From: JAMQKA01 sp043951865
GTDB lineage: Bacteria; Bacteroidota; Rhodothermia; Balneolales; Balneolaceae
Reading direction: 5' to 3'
Length of the DNA stretch: 64,000 nt
Assembly: GCF_043951865.1 (NCBI RefSeq)
Contig: NZ_JBINJF010000019.1
Span: 1-64,000, forward strand
Positions 1-9,075 of this stretch are shown here, piece by piece (position 1 is the first letter of the stretch; each line of letters begins with the position of its first letter). The notes under the pieces are model-generated. The model made no database searches, had not been told where the DNA came from, and was given only the letters and a program-made list of their open reading frames with translations. Both the position numbers and the translations under genes were made by a program.

Positions 1-229
1 GCTTTCAAGCGCCGGCCGCCTCTCCCCTTTTGCGTGCCGCCATTCCCCAGACCCCGAGGGCTGCTTGCTACCATATTGTCAACAATCCAATACTAGTAAC
101 CGGTAACAAATAACTAACCCGCGCCGCCGCTGCGTTTGCACCAGACGGCTCATAAATCCAAGGCCGGATTGAGAGGACCCGTCCTGAAGGGGGAGATCGT
201 ATGAACGAGGTATAGCACCATGCCCAAGA

Positions 230-312
230 CCGAAAGAAGTTCTGTCTGACGAGGGAGCGAGCTACAAAATATACAACCTGGTCTTTCCCGGCCTTGAATG
301 GGGCGCGGAGGC
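230..312 (+). repeat. Degenerate dispersed repeat, copy 1 (partner 57721-57810)
   Basis: Both copies run in the same order: a GACCG-A-AAG block, a CTGACGAGG/TTGACGAAGG block, an AT-rich AAAATATA block, a GTCTTTCCCGGCC/GTCTTTTCCGGTC block and then a near-identical (C)TTGAATGGGGCG/CTTCAATGGGGCG end. The first and fourth blocks are complementary, so the unit can fold as a stem with a ~40-nt loop. Aligned by eye, with identity roughly two thirds. Function unknown. Confidence 0.5.
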
Positions 313-438
313 CGAAGCCGGCGTTTGTGGATGTTGCACCGGTGAGGGCTTTGATAGCGGGCAACTTGCGTGACGGACCATCAACATCCACGCCTGCACA
401 GGCTGCAGCGGGTGCCCCATTCACCGCCTTGATTTTTT

Positions 439-560
439 GGTTCCTTTTGTATCAAGACAAAAGGGACACCTCGGTTGGGGAAAATAGTCTCCTGTTTCAT
501 ATTAAGGCTTCGTTATCCTCCTTCCCTGTTCACTTTTTGAAAGATCAAGAACGAACAAAG
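439..560 (+). repeat. Hairpin plus degenerate repeat (partner 52743-52840)
   Basis: Positions 443-450 (CCTTTTGT) and 457-464 (ACAAAAGG) form a perfect 8-bp stem with a 6-nt loop, a terminator-like hairpin. From 461 onward the sequence matches the region after the sulfatase gene at 52.7 kb: a GACACCTCG block, GTCTC..TGTTTCA.ATTAAG, then CTTC.TTATCC and CCTTCCCT.TTCA. No gene ends at this copy inside the window, so a terminator role here is only inferred. Confidence 0.5.
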
Positions 561-798
561 TACATGCAAACGTAAATATCTTGGGTTTTCCTGAAGTGTT
601 TCCAGTTCGTTGTCGACTCACCAATAAATGAAAATCCCTCATCCCGAGATAATTAAGTCGCTGCGGCACCCGGAAATATCAATTTCCTGTCCGGAGACAT
701 CCTAAAAAAATCATTTTAGCCTTGGCTAATTTATTTTTTGTTTTAATCAACTTTTCTTATTCTTTGCTTTAATCATTTTGAAATACAGGTATTTTCAT

Positions 799-1638
799 AT
801 GGCGGATTTTATTGAACTTAAGGAATGGTTTCTTTCGCTCGGGGCTATCAACCAGAGCTTACTAAGCGGAATTTTTACGTGGACCCTGACAGCACTGGGA
901 GCAGCTCTTGTGTTTTTCTTCCGAACAATCAATCAAAAAGTGCTGGATGCCATGCTGGGTTTTGCCGCGGGGGTGATGATAGCAGCCAGTTTTTGGTCAC
1001 TGCTCGCCCCGGGTATAGAGATGGCGGCAGCGCAGGGAATACCCGGATGGCTGCCGGCGGTTATCGGCTTTTTAGTCGGTGGCGTATTCCTGCGTGTTTG
1101 CGATGCCTACATGCCCCACCTCCACCTTGGATTTCCGATGGAGGAGGCCGAGGGACCGGAAACCTCCTGGCGCCGGGCCACGCTGCTGGTGCTGGCCATC
1201 ACTATTCACAATATTCCCGAGGGTCTGGCTATCGGCGTGCTGTTTGGAGCGGCCGCCTCCGGTATTGAAGCGGCGGGCGGAGCCACCGTGGGAGGCGCCA
1301 TCGCCCTGGCTCTGGGCATCGGCATCCAGAATTTTCCCGAAGGTACCGCCGTCTCCGTCCCCCTTCGGCGCGAGGGCGTATCGGTTGGAAAAAGTTTTTG
1401 GTACGGTCAGCTTTCGGGAATCGTGGAGCCGATCTCCTGCGTAATCGGGGCGGCGGCGGTGCTGCTTGTTCAGCCGATCCTGCCGTATGCCCTGGCGTTT
1501 GCCGCGGGTGCCATGATCTACGTAGTCGTGGAGGAACTTATCCCGGAGTCCCAGCTCTCTGGCAACACCGATATAGCGACCATGGGAACCATGATCGGGT
1601 TCAGCATCATGATGCTTTTGGACGTCGCTCTGGGTTAA
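799..1638 (+). CDS. ZIP family metal transporter (GufA/ZupT type)
   Basis: A 279-residue membrane protein of the ZIP family, which imports divalent metals such as zinc across the inner membrane. About eight hydrophobic segments are seen. The two signature metal-binding helices carry HNIPEG (from residue 137) and NFPEG (from residue 178), the classic ZIP core, and a short His-containing loop near MPHLHLGF precedes helix 4. The 'VLDAMLGFAAGVMIAASFWSL' region is typical of the GufA branch. I start at ATG 799, where an AGG lies about 10 bases upstream. A TTG at 778 in the same frame would add seven residues. The gene stands alone, 125 bases before a receiver-domain gene. The metal specificity cannot be read from sequence. 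Confidence 0.9.
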   Translation: MADFIELKEWFLSLGAINQSLLSGIFTWTLTALGAALVFFFRTINQKVLDAMLGFAAGVMIAASFWSLLAPGIEMAAAQGIPGWLPAVIGFLVGGVFLRVCDAYMPHLHLGFPMEEAEGPETSWRRATLLVLAITIHNIPEGLAIGVLFGAAASGIEAAGGATVGGAIALALGIGIQNFPEGTAVSVPLRREGVSVGKSFWYGQLSGIVEPISCVIGAAAVLLVQPILPYALAFAAGAMIYVVVEELIPESQLSGNTDIATMGTMIGFSIMMLLDVALG

Positions 1639-1726
1639 AAAGATCTTATCTGGGTTAGAATTTCCAAATACTATAGCCCGGGAACCTCTGAATTTATTAT
1701 GTTTGCCCTCCATTGAAACAAAGCAT

Positions 1727-1750
1727 AACAAGGGCGTTGCAAAGCCCATT
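1727..1750. repeat. Short palindromic repeat of the TTTGCAAAGCCC family
   Basis: A GGGC-GTTGCAAA-GCCC quasi-palindrome matching the end motif of the longer intergenic elements found at 10149, 22060, 25333 and elsewhere. It lies between the ZIP gene and the receiver gene and would fall inside the N-terminus if the regulator started at TTG 1713, which argues for the later start. Confidence 0.5.
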
Positions 1751-1763
1751 AAATTCAGTTGCC

Positions 1764-2144
1764 GTGAGTGCCACCGCTGCAAAAAAAATCCTGATTGTTG
1801 AAGACGACATGATCATCTCCATGGTGCTGGAACGGATGATCGAAAAACTAAATCACCAAATTGTGGACACCATTACGACCGGTAAGGGTGCCATTAAAGC
1901 AGCACTGACTACAAGTCCTGATCTCATCTTGATGGATATCCAGCTTAAGGATGATACGGATGGGATAGATGCAATGCGGGAGATCAAAAAAGACAGGGAT
2001 ATTCCGGTAATCTATATTACGGGCAATTCGGATCTTTACAATCAGAAAAGGGCTAAACAGCTGGGATACCTGAAATATATGATCAAACCGGTCCGTATGG
2101 ATGACCTGAAAGAAGCGATATCCAACTATTTTACCGGCAACTAG
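1764..2144 (+). CDS. Single-domain response regulator (receiver only)
   Basis: A stand-alone CheY-like receiver of 126 residues with no output domain. It accepts a phosphate from a histidine kinase and presumably signals by protein-protein contact. The complete receiver set is visible: acidic pair D14/D15 (IVEDD), phospho-acceptor D58 (LILMD), switch Thr86 (YITGN) and Lys108 (MIKPV). I start at GTG 1764. A TTG at 1713 would add 17 residues but would translate an intergenic palindromic repeat, so it is less likely. Neither start has a clear Shine-Dalgarno. No kinase is adjacent, so the partner is unknown. Confidence 0.8.
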   Translation: MSATAAKKILIVEDDMIISMVLERMIEKLNHQIVDTITTGKGAIKAALTTSPDLILMDIQLKDDTDGIDAMREIKKDRDIPVIYITGNSDLYNQKRAKQLGYLKYMIKPVRMDDLKEAISNYFTGN

Positions 2145-2565
2145 GATGATGTCAAATCCTGGATTTCGGCCGTTACTTCCAGAACGCGGATAAACACCGA
2201 TCATCCTGATCTATACAGATCGTTCATACAAAATTCTGTCAAAACTACTATTCCGTGGTGATCTGCAGCATCAATGTTAGCTGCGTCCCAGCAAACCTGA
2301 ATATTCCTATTTTTACATGACCCAGTGCCATAATCCATAAACATATAACCCAGTAATCGCCTCTATCAAGAATCTTTCCGCATTCATTACAACTCCCTGC
2401 CCTCCACTTCAAGGGGAGATAACAGGGAGTGCCATTCTCCAAATGAAAAGGCGGAAATAAGTTTACTTTTCTACCAGTCATTTCACCGGCCCACGCTATT
2501 TTGTTTTGGGCAGATAAAACCGTAACTAACCTGCTTAATAGTAATGTGGGTTAAATACTTATCTA
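2145..2565. other. Intergenic region with a 73-bp dispersed repeat
   Basis: Holds the repeat at 2236-2308. A 77-codon minus-strand frame (2248-2481) overlaps it, shows no family features and is not called. The segment 2390-2440 contains an imperfect inverted repeat (AACTCCCTGCC / GGGAGTGCC), unassigned. Confidence 0.6.
2236..2308 (+). repeat. Dispersed repeat III, copy 1 (partner 43546-43618)
   Basis: About 71-73 bases align without gaps to 43546-43618 with roughly 12 mismatches (about 83% identity by eye). The shared blocks include AACTACTATTC, CAGCATCA.TGTTA and CCAGCAAACC. Substitutions fall on all codon positions in every frame, so I treat it as non-coding. Function unknown. Confidence 0.75.
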
Positions 2566-3678
2566 ATGGGTGTAACACGAGTTTCCTTTGAACGAGGCAA
2601 GGGCAAAGGCTTTGCCAGAGATCTAAAGCAGCGGGTCAATGCATATTTTGAAGAAAACGGGCTCTCAAAACATGCAAATGCGGAAATGGTCGTCAAGACC
2701 GTCGTTTTGCTTTCGCTCTATTTTGGGGCCTATACACTCATCCTTACCGGCTGGTTTTCTCCGCTTCAGATGCTCTTTTTCTGTTTTGTGATGGGGATCG
2801 GCATGGCCGGAATCGGGTTTTCGATCTCGCATGACGCCCTGCACGGGGCCTATTCATCCAACAAGAAGGTCAATAATATTCTTGGACTCAGCTTTGATCT
2901 GATGGGAGCCAACGGGTATATCTGGAAGATTACCCATAATGTGATACACCACACCTATACGAATATTTACGAACACGATGAAGATCTTGAAGTTGCGGAA
3001 TTCATCCGGCTCTCCCCCAATGCAGAACACAAACCGATCCACCGCGCACAGCACATCCTGGCGTTTTTTGCCTACAGTTTTGCCACCCTGTTCTGGGTAT
3101 TTGTCAAGGACTACTGGTATTTCCTGAAACCCAACCTGGGTCCCTACGAAAATAAAACCCACCCGTTTTCCGAGTGGGTCACGCTGATCGTGACAAAGCT
3201 GCTCTACTACAGTTATATGCTGGTTATCCCCTACCTGCTGCTTCCCATCGCCTGGTGGCAGCTGCTGATCGGGTTTTTAGTGGTACACCTGACCGCCGGC
3301 CTCATCCTCGGTATCATCTTCCAGCTGGCCCACGTGGTTGAAGGGACTGAACATCCTGAACAAAATGAGGAGGGCAATATCGAAAATGCATGGATGATTC
3401 ACCAGATGGAAACCACCGCCAACTTCGCCCACGACAACAAGCTGCTTTCCTGGTATATCGGGGGACTCAATTACCAGATCGAGCATCACCTGTTTCCCAA
3501 AATTTGCAGTGTTCACTATCCGGCGATCAGCCGAATTGTCAGGGAAGTCGCCGACGAGTATGACGTCCCCTACAACTACAATGAATCGTTTTACAAGGCG
3601 ATCCGCTCTCACTACCGCACGCTCAAAATTTTCGGGCAGTACAAGCAGGTCCCTGCTGAACATCTGCCATCATATTAA
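2566..3678 (+). CDS. Membrane fatty acid desaturase (acyl-CoA/acyl-lipid type)
   Basis: A 370-residue di-iron desaturase that inserts a double bond into acyl chains in the membrane. The three histidine boxes are all present: HDALHG (residues 89-94), HNVIHHT (124-130) and QIEHH (304-308). The Q-x-x-H-H third box is typical of the front-end/DesA-like (COG3239) branch rather than the stearoyl-CoA delta-9 type. Four or so hydrophobic segments flank the boxes. The full family length is present. No ferredoxin or cytochrome b5 domain is fused, so electrons must come from a separate carrier. Start ATG 2566 is the only good one, and the Shine-Dalgarno is weak. Stand-alone gene, likely for membrane fluidity control. 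The regiospecificity is not readable. Confidence 0.92.
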   Translation: MGVTRVSFERGKGKGFARDLKQRVNAYFEENGLSKHANAEMVVKTVVLLSLYFGAYTLILTGWFSPLQMLFFCFVMGIGMAGIGFSISHDALHGAYSSNKKVNNILGLSFDLMGANGYIWKITHNVIHHTYTNIYEHDEDLEVAEFIRLSPNAEHKPIHRAQHILAFFAYSFATLFWVFVKDYWYFLKPNLGPYENKTHPFSEWVTLIVTKLLYYSYMLVIPYLLLPIAWWQLLIGFLVVHLTAGLILGIIFQLAHVVEGTEHPEQNEEGNIENAWMIHQMETTANFAHDNKLLSWYIGGLNYQIEHHLFPKICSVHYPAISRIVREVADEYDVPYNYNESFYKAIRSHYRTLKIFGQYKQVPAEHLPSY

Positions 3679-4242
3679 TGTTTTAGCTATCTTGTTTATA
3701 CGGTTTCAATAATTAATGCCGGTCATAATTTCGTCCGAATAGGGGAAAACAGGCCTGCAGCTGGAATTTGAATCCAGCAGGATTACCTGTTATGAGTAGC
3801 AAACGTAAAATATTTTCATAAGGACAGCTGGAATCCCTTATTTCGGAAAAGTAAGCGACTACATCGTTGAAACGTGCAGTTGCGAGGTCAACCTCATTGG
3901 ACCGAACATTTATTGTCAGGAACCTTTGCGGAACCTGTTATTTTGCTGGAAGGTGGCTGTACTACTGACCTTATTGACCTTTTGACGGGAGTACAACTCC
4001 CTCAGAACGAGGCATTGCGGGTTGCGCAAAGTTCTCTGTCAAACCATATTGTGTATTGAAAGACCAAAGGGATATCACGTTTGATAAAATAGTGCCATTT
4101 TTCTGCGAGGCTTCCTCCTGAAGTACCACATCGACCGACGAGGCAGCTATGTCGGCTATCGGAAGCCTGATCCGTAACGAGTTTCTGAAAAGAGAGCGGT
4201 TAAAACCAGAACAACCAAATACAATGTTGGGAGGAAACGATT
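3679..4242. other. Intergenic region with repeat element II
   Basis: No gene is supported. A 61-codon frame at 3874-4059 lies across the repeat element at 3917-4036 and has no family features. The last 15 bases carry the strong Shine-Dalgarno of the next gene. Confidence 0.6.
3917..4036 (+). repeat. Repeat element II, copy 1 (partner 10029-10149)
   Basis: About 120 bases aligning end to end with 10029-10149, with conserved blocks AGGAACCTTTGC.GAACCTG, TATTTTG.TGG, ACCTTATTGA.CTTTT and ACGGGAGTACAA. The right end (GGTTGCGCAAAG) is a degraded form of the GGGTTTTGCAAAGCCCTC end, and the left end resembles its inverted complement, so the element has imperfect terminal inverted repeats of ~20 bases. 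Internal sequence differs from the longer TIR elements at 23324 and 43252. Confidence 0.7.
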
Positions 4243-4713
4243 ATGGGTGTCAACTTATTTCTTGCTGGTGTGGCCGGTATCGTCGGAGCGGCGGTTATGG
4301 CATTGTTTATCTATCTGTTTAAAGCGGTGGGATATAACCTTGATATTCCGTGGCTGCTGGGTACCCGTTTTGTTCCGATTGAAGATCGCAGCAGGGCGTA
4401 TACCGTGGGCATGACGCTTCACCTGCTGCTGGGAGCATTTTGGGGAATATTCTACGTTTTTACTCTTTCCGCCATGGCCGTTACGCCCAACTGGCCGGCG
4501 GGAATCATGTATGGAGTATCCCATAGCATTTTTATCGGGGCCATGATCGGTATTCTCTCCTCCGAGCATCCCCATATTGGTGAGGGGAAGGCGATGAGTG
4601 ATCCCGGCATGTTCGGCCACCAGTGGGGAATCGGGGTGACGGTGGAGCTGTTTGTGATTCACATTATCTACGGGGTTTCGACCCTGGGGATCTACTACAA
4701 CCTGTTCCTGTAG
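4243..4713 (+). CDS. Conserved four-helix membrane protein, function unknown
   Basis: A 156-residue protein with four hydrophobic segments (roughly residues 5-27, 55-80, 84-102 and 128-152) and no catalytic motif I recognise. The loop between helices 3 and 4 holds a conserved-looking stretch with His residues (SSEHPHIGEG, MFGHQWG), so metal or ligand binding is possible but unproven. A very good Shine-Dalgarno (GGGAGGAAAC, 4229-4238) fixes ATG 4243. It converges with the PH-domain gene, leaving 13 bases between the stops. It could be one of the small uncharacterised DUF membrane families. Confidence 0.7.
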   Translation: MGVNLFLAGVAGIVGAAVMALFIYLFKAVGYNLDIPWLLGTRFVPIEDRSRAYTVGMTLHLLLGAFWGIFYVFTLSAMAVTPNWPAGIMYGVSHSIFIGAMIGILSSEHPHIGEGKAMSDPGMFGHQWGIGVTVELFVIHIIYGVSTLGIYYNLFL

Positions 4714-4726
4714 AACCCCTGGCTAA

Positions 4727-6202
4727 CTAAAATCCCGGCAGCTTCAATTTCAACTGTTCGGCAGCCAACTCGCGTTGCTCGGCATGGACCGAAGGCCATT
4801 CCCAAAAACCGAGGGCTGTCTCCACATCCAGGTCGCGCACCGTAAACCGGTGACCCTCACTGCCGGAAGCAACCGTAACGGTAAAATGAGCCAGACCCTG
4901 CCTTTCCTGGAACGGGTTGGCGTTGACCTGTACGGTTTGCAGCCTATAGCGCTTGAGAATCACCGTATTCCTGCTCAACAACCGGTAGCGCAGGATCATC
5001 GTGTCGTTATTGATGCCGATAGCTGCATCCTTGTGCTGTTGATATCCCAGGAACAGGGCCGGAAGCAGCAAAAGCAGGGAATAGTAGCTAAGTGGAAGCA
5101 GCAGCCAAAGCGGAATGACAATCGCCAGTGCCGTCAGCACGCTTCGTACGATGTAGCGGCGCACCGATCGGCGGGGAGGTCGAACGGCGGGCGTCTGCTC
5201 GGCATATTCCGGCAATACCTGTTCCACAAAGGCCGCTACCTTTGCTTTCGGGATGAGGGGAAAAAGCATCACCGATTTGCCTCCCTGGTCGCCGTAGCCA
5301 GCGCTGTCCAGCTTCAGCGTCGCATAGCCAAACGGCTGCCGCAGCAGCTCTTCTTTAACCTGGACTGCCTGTATCCTGTTGTATGGTATCGTGAGCTGCT
5401 TCTGTTCAAAAATCCCATGGGATATAACCAGCTCATCCTCCTTAAGCTGAACCGAAAAATTTCCGTAGGTAATGACCGTTCCGAGAAATGAGAGTATCCA
5501 CGAGACCACCAGGATAAAAATGACCGAACTGACAATCAGTGACGTGCTCGCCGTGGTCGGGACCATCGATTCCAGGTAGCGAACCATCTGCTCATCGGAA
5601 ACCAGCTGGTCCAGCTGCGAAAATACCGTACCCACGATCGAAAGGGCCACCCCCAGCCTCCCGGAGGTCGAGGCGGCAACAACCAGATCTTTTGCACCCA
5701 GGCGGTATATTTTCCGGGGCGTTTCCACCGCTGTCTCCTCATCATCGGCCTCCTCCGCATCCGTCCGTTCTTTCCGCAGCTTTTCCCGGAGTTCGCGGGC
5801 AACCTCTTTGGAGACAGCACTTATCTTCGCCTCTTTTGAGCTGCTTCCCGCCGTCTTGACCTGTACTTCCACCAACCCAAACATGCGCTGCAGGATCCCG
5901 GAAGTTATATCGATCACCTGCACACGATCTTTGGAGATATACAGCTTCTGCCGCATCAGCACGCCCGACTCAATGACGAGCTGGTCCTCTTCAATCCGGT
6001 AGGAAAAACGGAGCCACGACAAAATGCCCCAGACCAGCAGCACGACGATGGTGCCCAGTATCCACGTCAGGTTCAGCAGGGTCTCCTCATCCCCGCTTCC
6101 CCCGACAAACAGGATCACCAGAATCGTAATAAAGTTGCCCCGAACAATTTCGAGCACTTTGGTAATGGCCGCTACGGGATGTTGTCGGCGGGATTCAAAC
6201 AT
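4727..6202 (-). CDS. Membrane PH-domain protein, YdbT-like (three bPH2 repeats)
   Basis: A 491-residue inner-membrane protein of the DUF304/bacterial PH domain family. Three bPH2-type segments each follow hydrophobic helices: around residues 60-140 (SYRIEEDQLVIESGVL), 245-325 (QLKEDELVISHGIFEQ) and 400-470 (ILRYRLLSRNTVILKR). The first and second PH units carry the repeated 'ISKDRVQVID / IPYNRIQAVQV' strand. A charged linker (KERTDAEEADDEE) sits near residue 150. ATG 6202 overlaps the stop of the upstream YdbS-like gene by 8 bases, so they are translationally coupled. Family members are implicated in membrane-related stress and resistance in Bacillus, but the molecular role is not known. Confidence 0.85.
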   Translation of the reverse strand: MFESRRQHPVAAITKVLEIVRGNFITILVILFVGGSGDEETLLNLTWILGTIVVLLVWGILSWLRFSYRIEEDQLVIESGVLMRQKLYISKDRVQVIDITSGILQRMFGLVEVQVKTAGSSSKEAKISAVSKEVARELREKLRKERTDAEEADDEETAVETPRKIYRLGAKDLVVAASTSGRLGVALSIVGTVFSQLDQLVSDEQMVRYLESMVPTTASTSLIVSSVIFILVVSWILSFLGTVITYGNFSVQLKEDELVISHGIFEQKQLTIPYNRIQAVQVKEELLRQPFGYATLKLDSAGYGDQGGKSVMLFPLIPKAKVAAFVEQVLPEYAEQTPAVRPPRRSVRRYIVRSVLTALAIVIPLWLLLPLSYYSLLLLLPALFLGYQQHKDAAIGINNDTMILRYRLLSRNTVILKRYRLQTVQVNANPFQERQGLAHFTVTVASGSEGHRFTVRDLDVETALGFWEWPSVHAEQRELAAEQLKLKLPGF

Positions 6203-6677
6203 CTTCTTCGGCTAGCCGGGCAAAATTAGAAATTTGGTTGCGAACTTCATCCGCAGTTTCATCGTCGAGGGCCGGGATCTCATGGGTCGTCGCTGCCGTA
6301 GTTATCGCCACACTTGAGAGTCCATACTTCCGTAAAATCGGTCCCTGCCGGGTATCTACATGCTGAACGCGTTTTACGGGAATCAGGGTTCGCTTGATCA
6401 CGAAAATACCGCGCCGCAGGTCGACCTCGTGCCTGTCGATCTGGTAGCGCCACCGCTTCCAGCGCAGGCTCGGCAAAACAGTAGCTGCCGCAATAGTGAC
6501 AACAAGCGCACATATTCCCACCAGTATATTGAACCACCAGGGCGGTCCCTCCCCCTGAAGAGTCAAAAAAACCAGGAAAAGAGTAATCAGGCAGAGAATG
6601 AACGCCCAGATCATTCCACTGATACGCCAGGCTTTGATCGCTGTTTTCGGTAATCGGTGCTGTGGTTGAGATCTCAC
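6195..6677 (-). CDS. Membrane PH-domain protein, YdbS-like
   Basis: A 160-residue protein with two hydrophobic helices (about residues 23-42 and 50-68) followed by one bacterial PH domain. The signature run is YQIDRHEVDLRRGIFVIK, then LIPVKRVQHVDTRQGP. It is the small partner of the YdbT-like protein encoded directly downstream with an 8-base overlap, the arrangement usual for ydbS-ydbT operons. The start is a GTG at 6677 without clear Shine-Dalgarno. An in-frame ATG 21 codons later would remove part of the N-terminal cytoplasmic segment but keep both helices. Confidence 0.82.
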   Translation of the reverse strand: MRSQPQHRLPKTAIKAWRISGMIWAFILCLITLFLVFLTLQGEGPPWWFNILVGICALVVTIAAATVLPSLRWKRWRYQIDRHEVDLRRGIFVIKRTLIPVKRVQHVDTRQGPILRKYGLSSVAITTAATTHEIPALDDETADEVRNQISNFARLAEEDV

Positions 6678-6984
6678 TATACTGCTGTTAGCGGTGCGTG
6701 TTACTTGTCAATTCAATACATCTTCTTATCCGCACGGGATCAGAACATGAAATTTATTGCGTACTTTACCAAAGCCTCATATAATAGAGGTGTTTGCAAA
6801 GCCCTCGTATAGTAAGCATTCAAATACTAATGACACAAACCCAATTGTGGCCGTACTTTCTTTAACGGATGTTCCGGAAAGTCCTCCATAAAATTACACC
6901 ATCTCTGCAAGCCAGCCCGGATATAAAAAAAGCCACAGTGAGCCGTGGCTTTTTATCTTATATCCTGTATCCTGAACTTAAAAA
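6678..6984. other. Intergenic region: short repeat and terminator
   Basis: Contains a TTTGCAAAGCCCTC motif at about 6793-6806, an isolated end of the TIR repeat family, and the terminator hairpin at 6925-6955. No gene is seen. Confidence 0.55.
6925..6955 (-). terminator. Rho-independent terminator of the Hc1-like gene
   Basis: Inverted repeat AAAAAGCCAC / GTGGCTTTTT with a 9-nt spacer. Read on the minus strand it follows the small gene ending at 6985 by 30 bases, and the stem is flanked by A/T runs on both sides, so it could work in both directions. Confidence 0.8.
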
Positions 6985-7161
6985 TCAGGACCGGTTTTTA
7001 ACATCCTGAATTTCCAGGCGAACATCCTGGGCCAGCTTTTTTAGTTCCTGAAGGCCCTTCCTGGCACGCGTACCAGCGGCTTTATTTCCTTTTTTATAAA
7101 ATTTATCCATATCGCCTTCAAGGCTGCTGATCAATGTTTTGATTTCATCAAATCGACTCAT
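6985..7161 (-). CDS. Histone H1-like Hc1 family DNA-binding protein, 58 aa
   Basis: A small basic protein of 58 residues starting MSRFDEIKTLISSL and ending DVKNRS. The central KFYKKGNKAAGTRARKGLQ and the following LKKLAQDVRLEI match the short Hc1/histone-H1-like proteins common in Bacteroidota and relatives, which coat DNA in the nucleoid. The start ATG 7161 has an AAGGA Shine-Dalgarno about 8 bases upstream, and a strong terminator follows the stop. It is a monocistronic unit between the PH-domain operon and the MFS gene. Identification rests on motif resemblance, since the protein is too short for domain-level proof, but start, stop, RBS and terminator agree. Confidence 0.87.
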   Translation of the reverse strand: MSRFDEIKTLISSLEGDMDKFYKKGNKAAGTRARKGLQELKKLAQDVRLEIQDVKNRS

Positions 7162-7279
7162 TTAGTTTTCCTTATTGGATTATTGTTAATTGACGCGGTT
7201 ATCACTGCGCCCCGATTAGTTATCAGCTAATGCTGAAATTTATACAGCAGCTAATGTATCACTTTACCGGATAAATCGA

Positions 7280-8581
7280 TCACCTGTTTTCATTTTCTAA
7301 TGTTTTCGGGGAGGTGACAGCTGGAACACCGAACATGAGAGCCATACCGATCATAAAAAACAATACGATAACGCTCATACCGATTCGCTGACTCCCGGCC
7401 AGGTAGGAGAGCCAACCGACCAGGATCGGTCCCACAAATGCCGTCACTTTTCCGGAGAGAGCGAACAGGCCAAACATCTGGTTGCGGAGCTGTTCCGGTG
7501 CAATACGTCCCATATAGGTACGGCTGGCAGCCTGTACCGGGCCGACAAAGACACCCAGCAGCAGTCCAAATACCCAGAACCACAGCTCAGCCGTTACCAA
7601 CAGTACCGTGGTTGTTGTCACAATCAGTCCCGCAAGCGAAAGGAGGATCGTTTTCTTGCTGCCCACCCAGTCATCGATCCAGGCAAAGAGCGCTGCTCCC
7701 ACCCCGGCCGTCAAATTAAGTCCAATGCCGAAGATCATCACATCCTGCTCGTTCATGTCAAACGTTCCCGCCGCGTAGATTCCCCCAAAGGCAAAGACTG
7801 TGGCGAGCGCATCAATAAAGATCATGCGTGCAATCAAAAAGCGCACAATCGGCTTATATTTTTGCACATTCCGAAGTGAGGTTTTGAGCTGTCTCCAGCC
7901 ACTGCGCACGGCGTCCCCGATCCTGATCGTTTTTCGCTCCAGGTCCGGCGTAGACGTAAACAGGGGAATAGAGAATACGAGATACCACGCCGCCACCAGT
8001 AGAAATGTTGCCCGTACATGCTCGGCCCCGGCCGTCTCAAGGCCAAACGGGGGTACCTCCACCTGTATAAAAACAACAAGGGCCACGACCAGGCACGCGA
8101 GTCCCCCGGCATACCCCAATCCCCAGGCCCAGCCCGACCAGCGACCCATCCGCCTGTCTTCAACGAGCGTGGGCAACATGGCGTTATAAAAGATGATTGC
8201 AGCTTCGGAGCCGACCGTACCGAGAAAGATAAGCGCCAGTGCCAGGACCAGGTAATCGTTGCCGGGTTCCACAAACCAAAGCAGGGCGGTGGCCCCGATG
8301 CACAGCAGGCTGAAGCCCAGGATCCACGGTTTGCGACGGCCCGTCTGGTCGGCAATCGATCCCAGTACCGGTCCCAAAACGGCGATCACAAGTCCGGCGG
8401 CTCCGATGGTATTTCCCCACCAGGCGCTGCCGGAAGCATCGCTTTCAGCCACCGAAGAAACAAAATAGGTAGCAAATACAAACGTCTGAATAACGGCAAA
8501 AAAAGCACTATTTGCCCAGTCGTAAAGAGCCCATGAGAAAAGTGCCCATCGTGAAACCTTCCCATCCCGAATATCTTTCAT
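7280..8581 (-). CDS. MFS transporter, UMF1 family
   Basis: A 433-residue, 12-helix permease of the UMF1 branch of the major facilitator superfamily (related to the yeast vacuolar Atg22). The N-terminus WALFSWALYDWANSAFF is diagnostic for this branch, and the MFS loop 2-3 motif appears as GSIADQTGRRKPW at about residues 80-92. Bacterial substrates of this branch are not established. ATG 8581 begins the conserved N-terminus. It is monocistronic, 118 bases upstream of the Hc1-like gene on the same strand. Confidence 0.9.
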   Translation of the reverse strand: MKDIRDGKVSRWALFSWALYDWANSAFFAVIQTFVFATYFVSSVAESDASGSAWWGNTIGAAGLVIAVLGPVLGSIADQTGRRKPWILGFSLLCIGATALLWFVEPGNDYLVLALALIFLGTVGSEAAIIFYNAMLPTLVEDRRMGRWSGWAWGLGYAGGLACLVVALVVFIQVEVPPFGLETAGAEHVRATFLLVAAWYLVFSIPLFTSTPDLERKTIRIGDAVRSGWRQLKTSLRNVQKYKPIVRFLIARMIFIDALATVFAFGGIYAAGTFDMNEQDVMIFGIGLNLTAGVGAALFAWIDDWVGSKKTILLSLAGLIVTTTTVLLVTAELWFWVFGLLLGVFVGPVQAASRTYMGRIAPEQLRNQMFGLFALSGKVTAFVGPILVGWLSYLAGSQRIGMSVIVLFFMIGMALMFGVPAVTSPKTLENENR

Positions 8582-9075
8582 AGAATACCTGTTTGGTTAA
8601 AACGCCGGATGAAGTTGCAGAATAATCGGTAGCGGACTGTGCAATCCGCTGTATACCCGGAAAATCAGTATCGAATATAGGAGATTCTGTGACAAGCTCA
8701 GAATAGGTGTCTTTACTGTCAGTGAATGTGGCCGAAGAACTGCTTTGAACCGAGCTCTCTTTTTTGCTCTTTCGAGCAGGTGTTGGTCCTCTTGATCAAA
8801 CCCTGATTTTTTCCATGAACCGGTGCTGGTAATATTCAGCTGCAAATTCTCCTAATTTTTTGGGTACCGAAGAACTGAAAGAGAGGCTTTTCTGTTTACA
8901 GTTGAACGATGCTTTTTTAAGTTTGTTCAACATTTTAGCAGGGTGACAACAGACCCTTGCAAAATCAGAACACGAAACAATATTTACTGCGAGTCAGCAG
9001 TTGAAGGACAATACCTGTTGGTATCATTCGACTGTTGTGAACCATCCACACAAACTTCAAAACACCTGAACCTTT
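8582..9075. other. Intergenic region, nothing recognised
   Basis: An 82-codon minus-strand frame (8597-8845) is low-complexity in its second half, has no Shine-Dalgarno and is not called. No repeat family member was recognised here. Confidence 0.5.

Larger units (their letters stand above)
1..798. other. Gene-free left edge with two degenerate repeat segments
   Basis: No convincing gene is seen. The open frames here are short, in conflict with each other and of atypical composition. Two segments resemble sequences elsewhere in the window: about 230-312 resembles 57721-57810, and about 461-560 resembles 52747-52840. Both are listed separately. The last ~80 bases before the ZIP gene are very AT-rich and probably hold its promoter, but no box is clear enough to call. 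Confidence 0.6.

Noticed and set aside
2248..2481. Minus-strand 77-codon frame with a C-x2-C pattern
   Set aside because: It overlaps dispersed repeat III, and the second copy of that repeat does not keep the frame.
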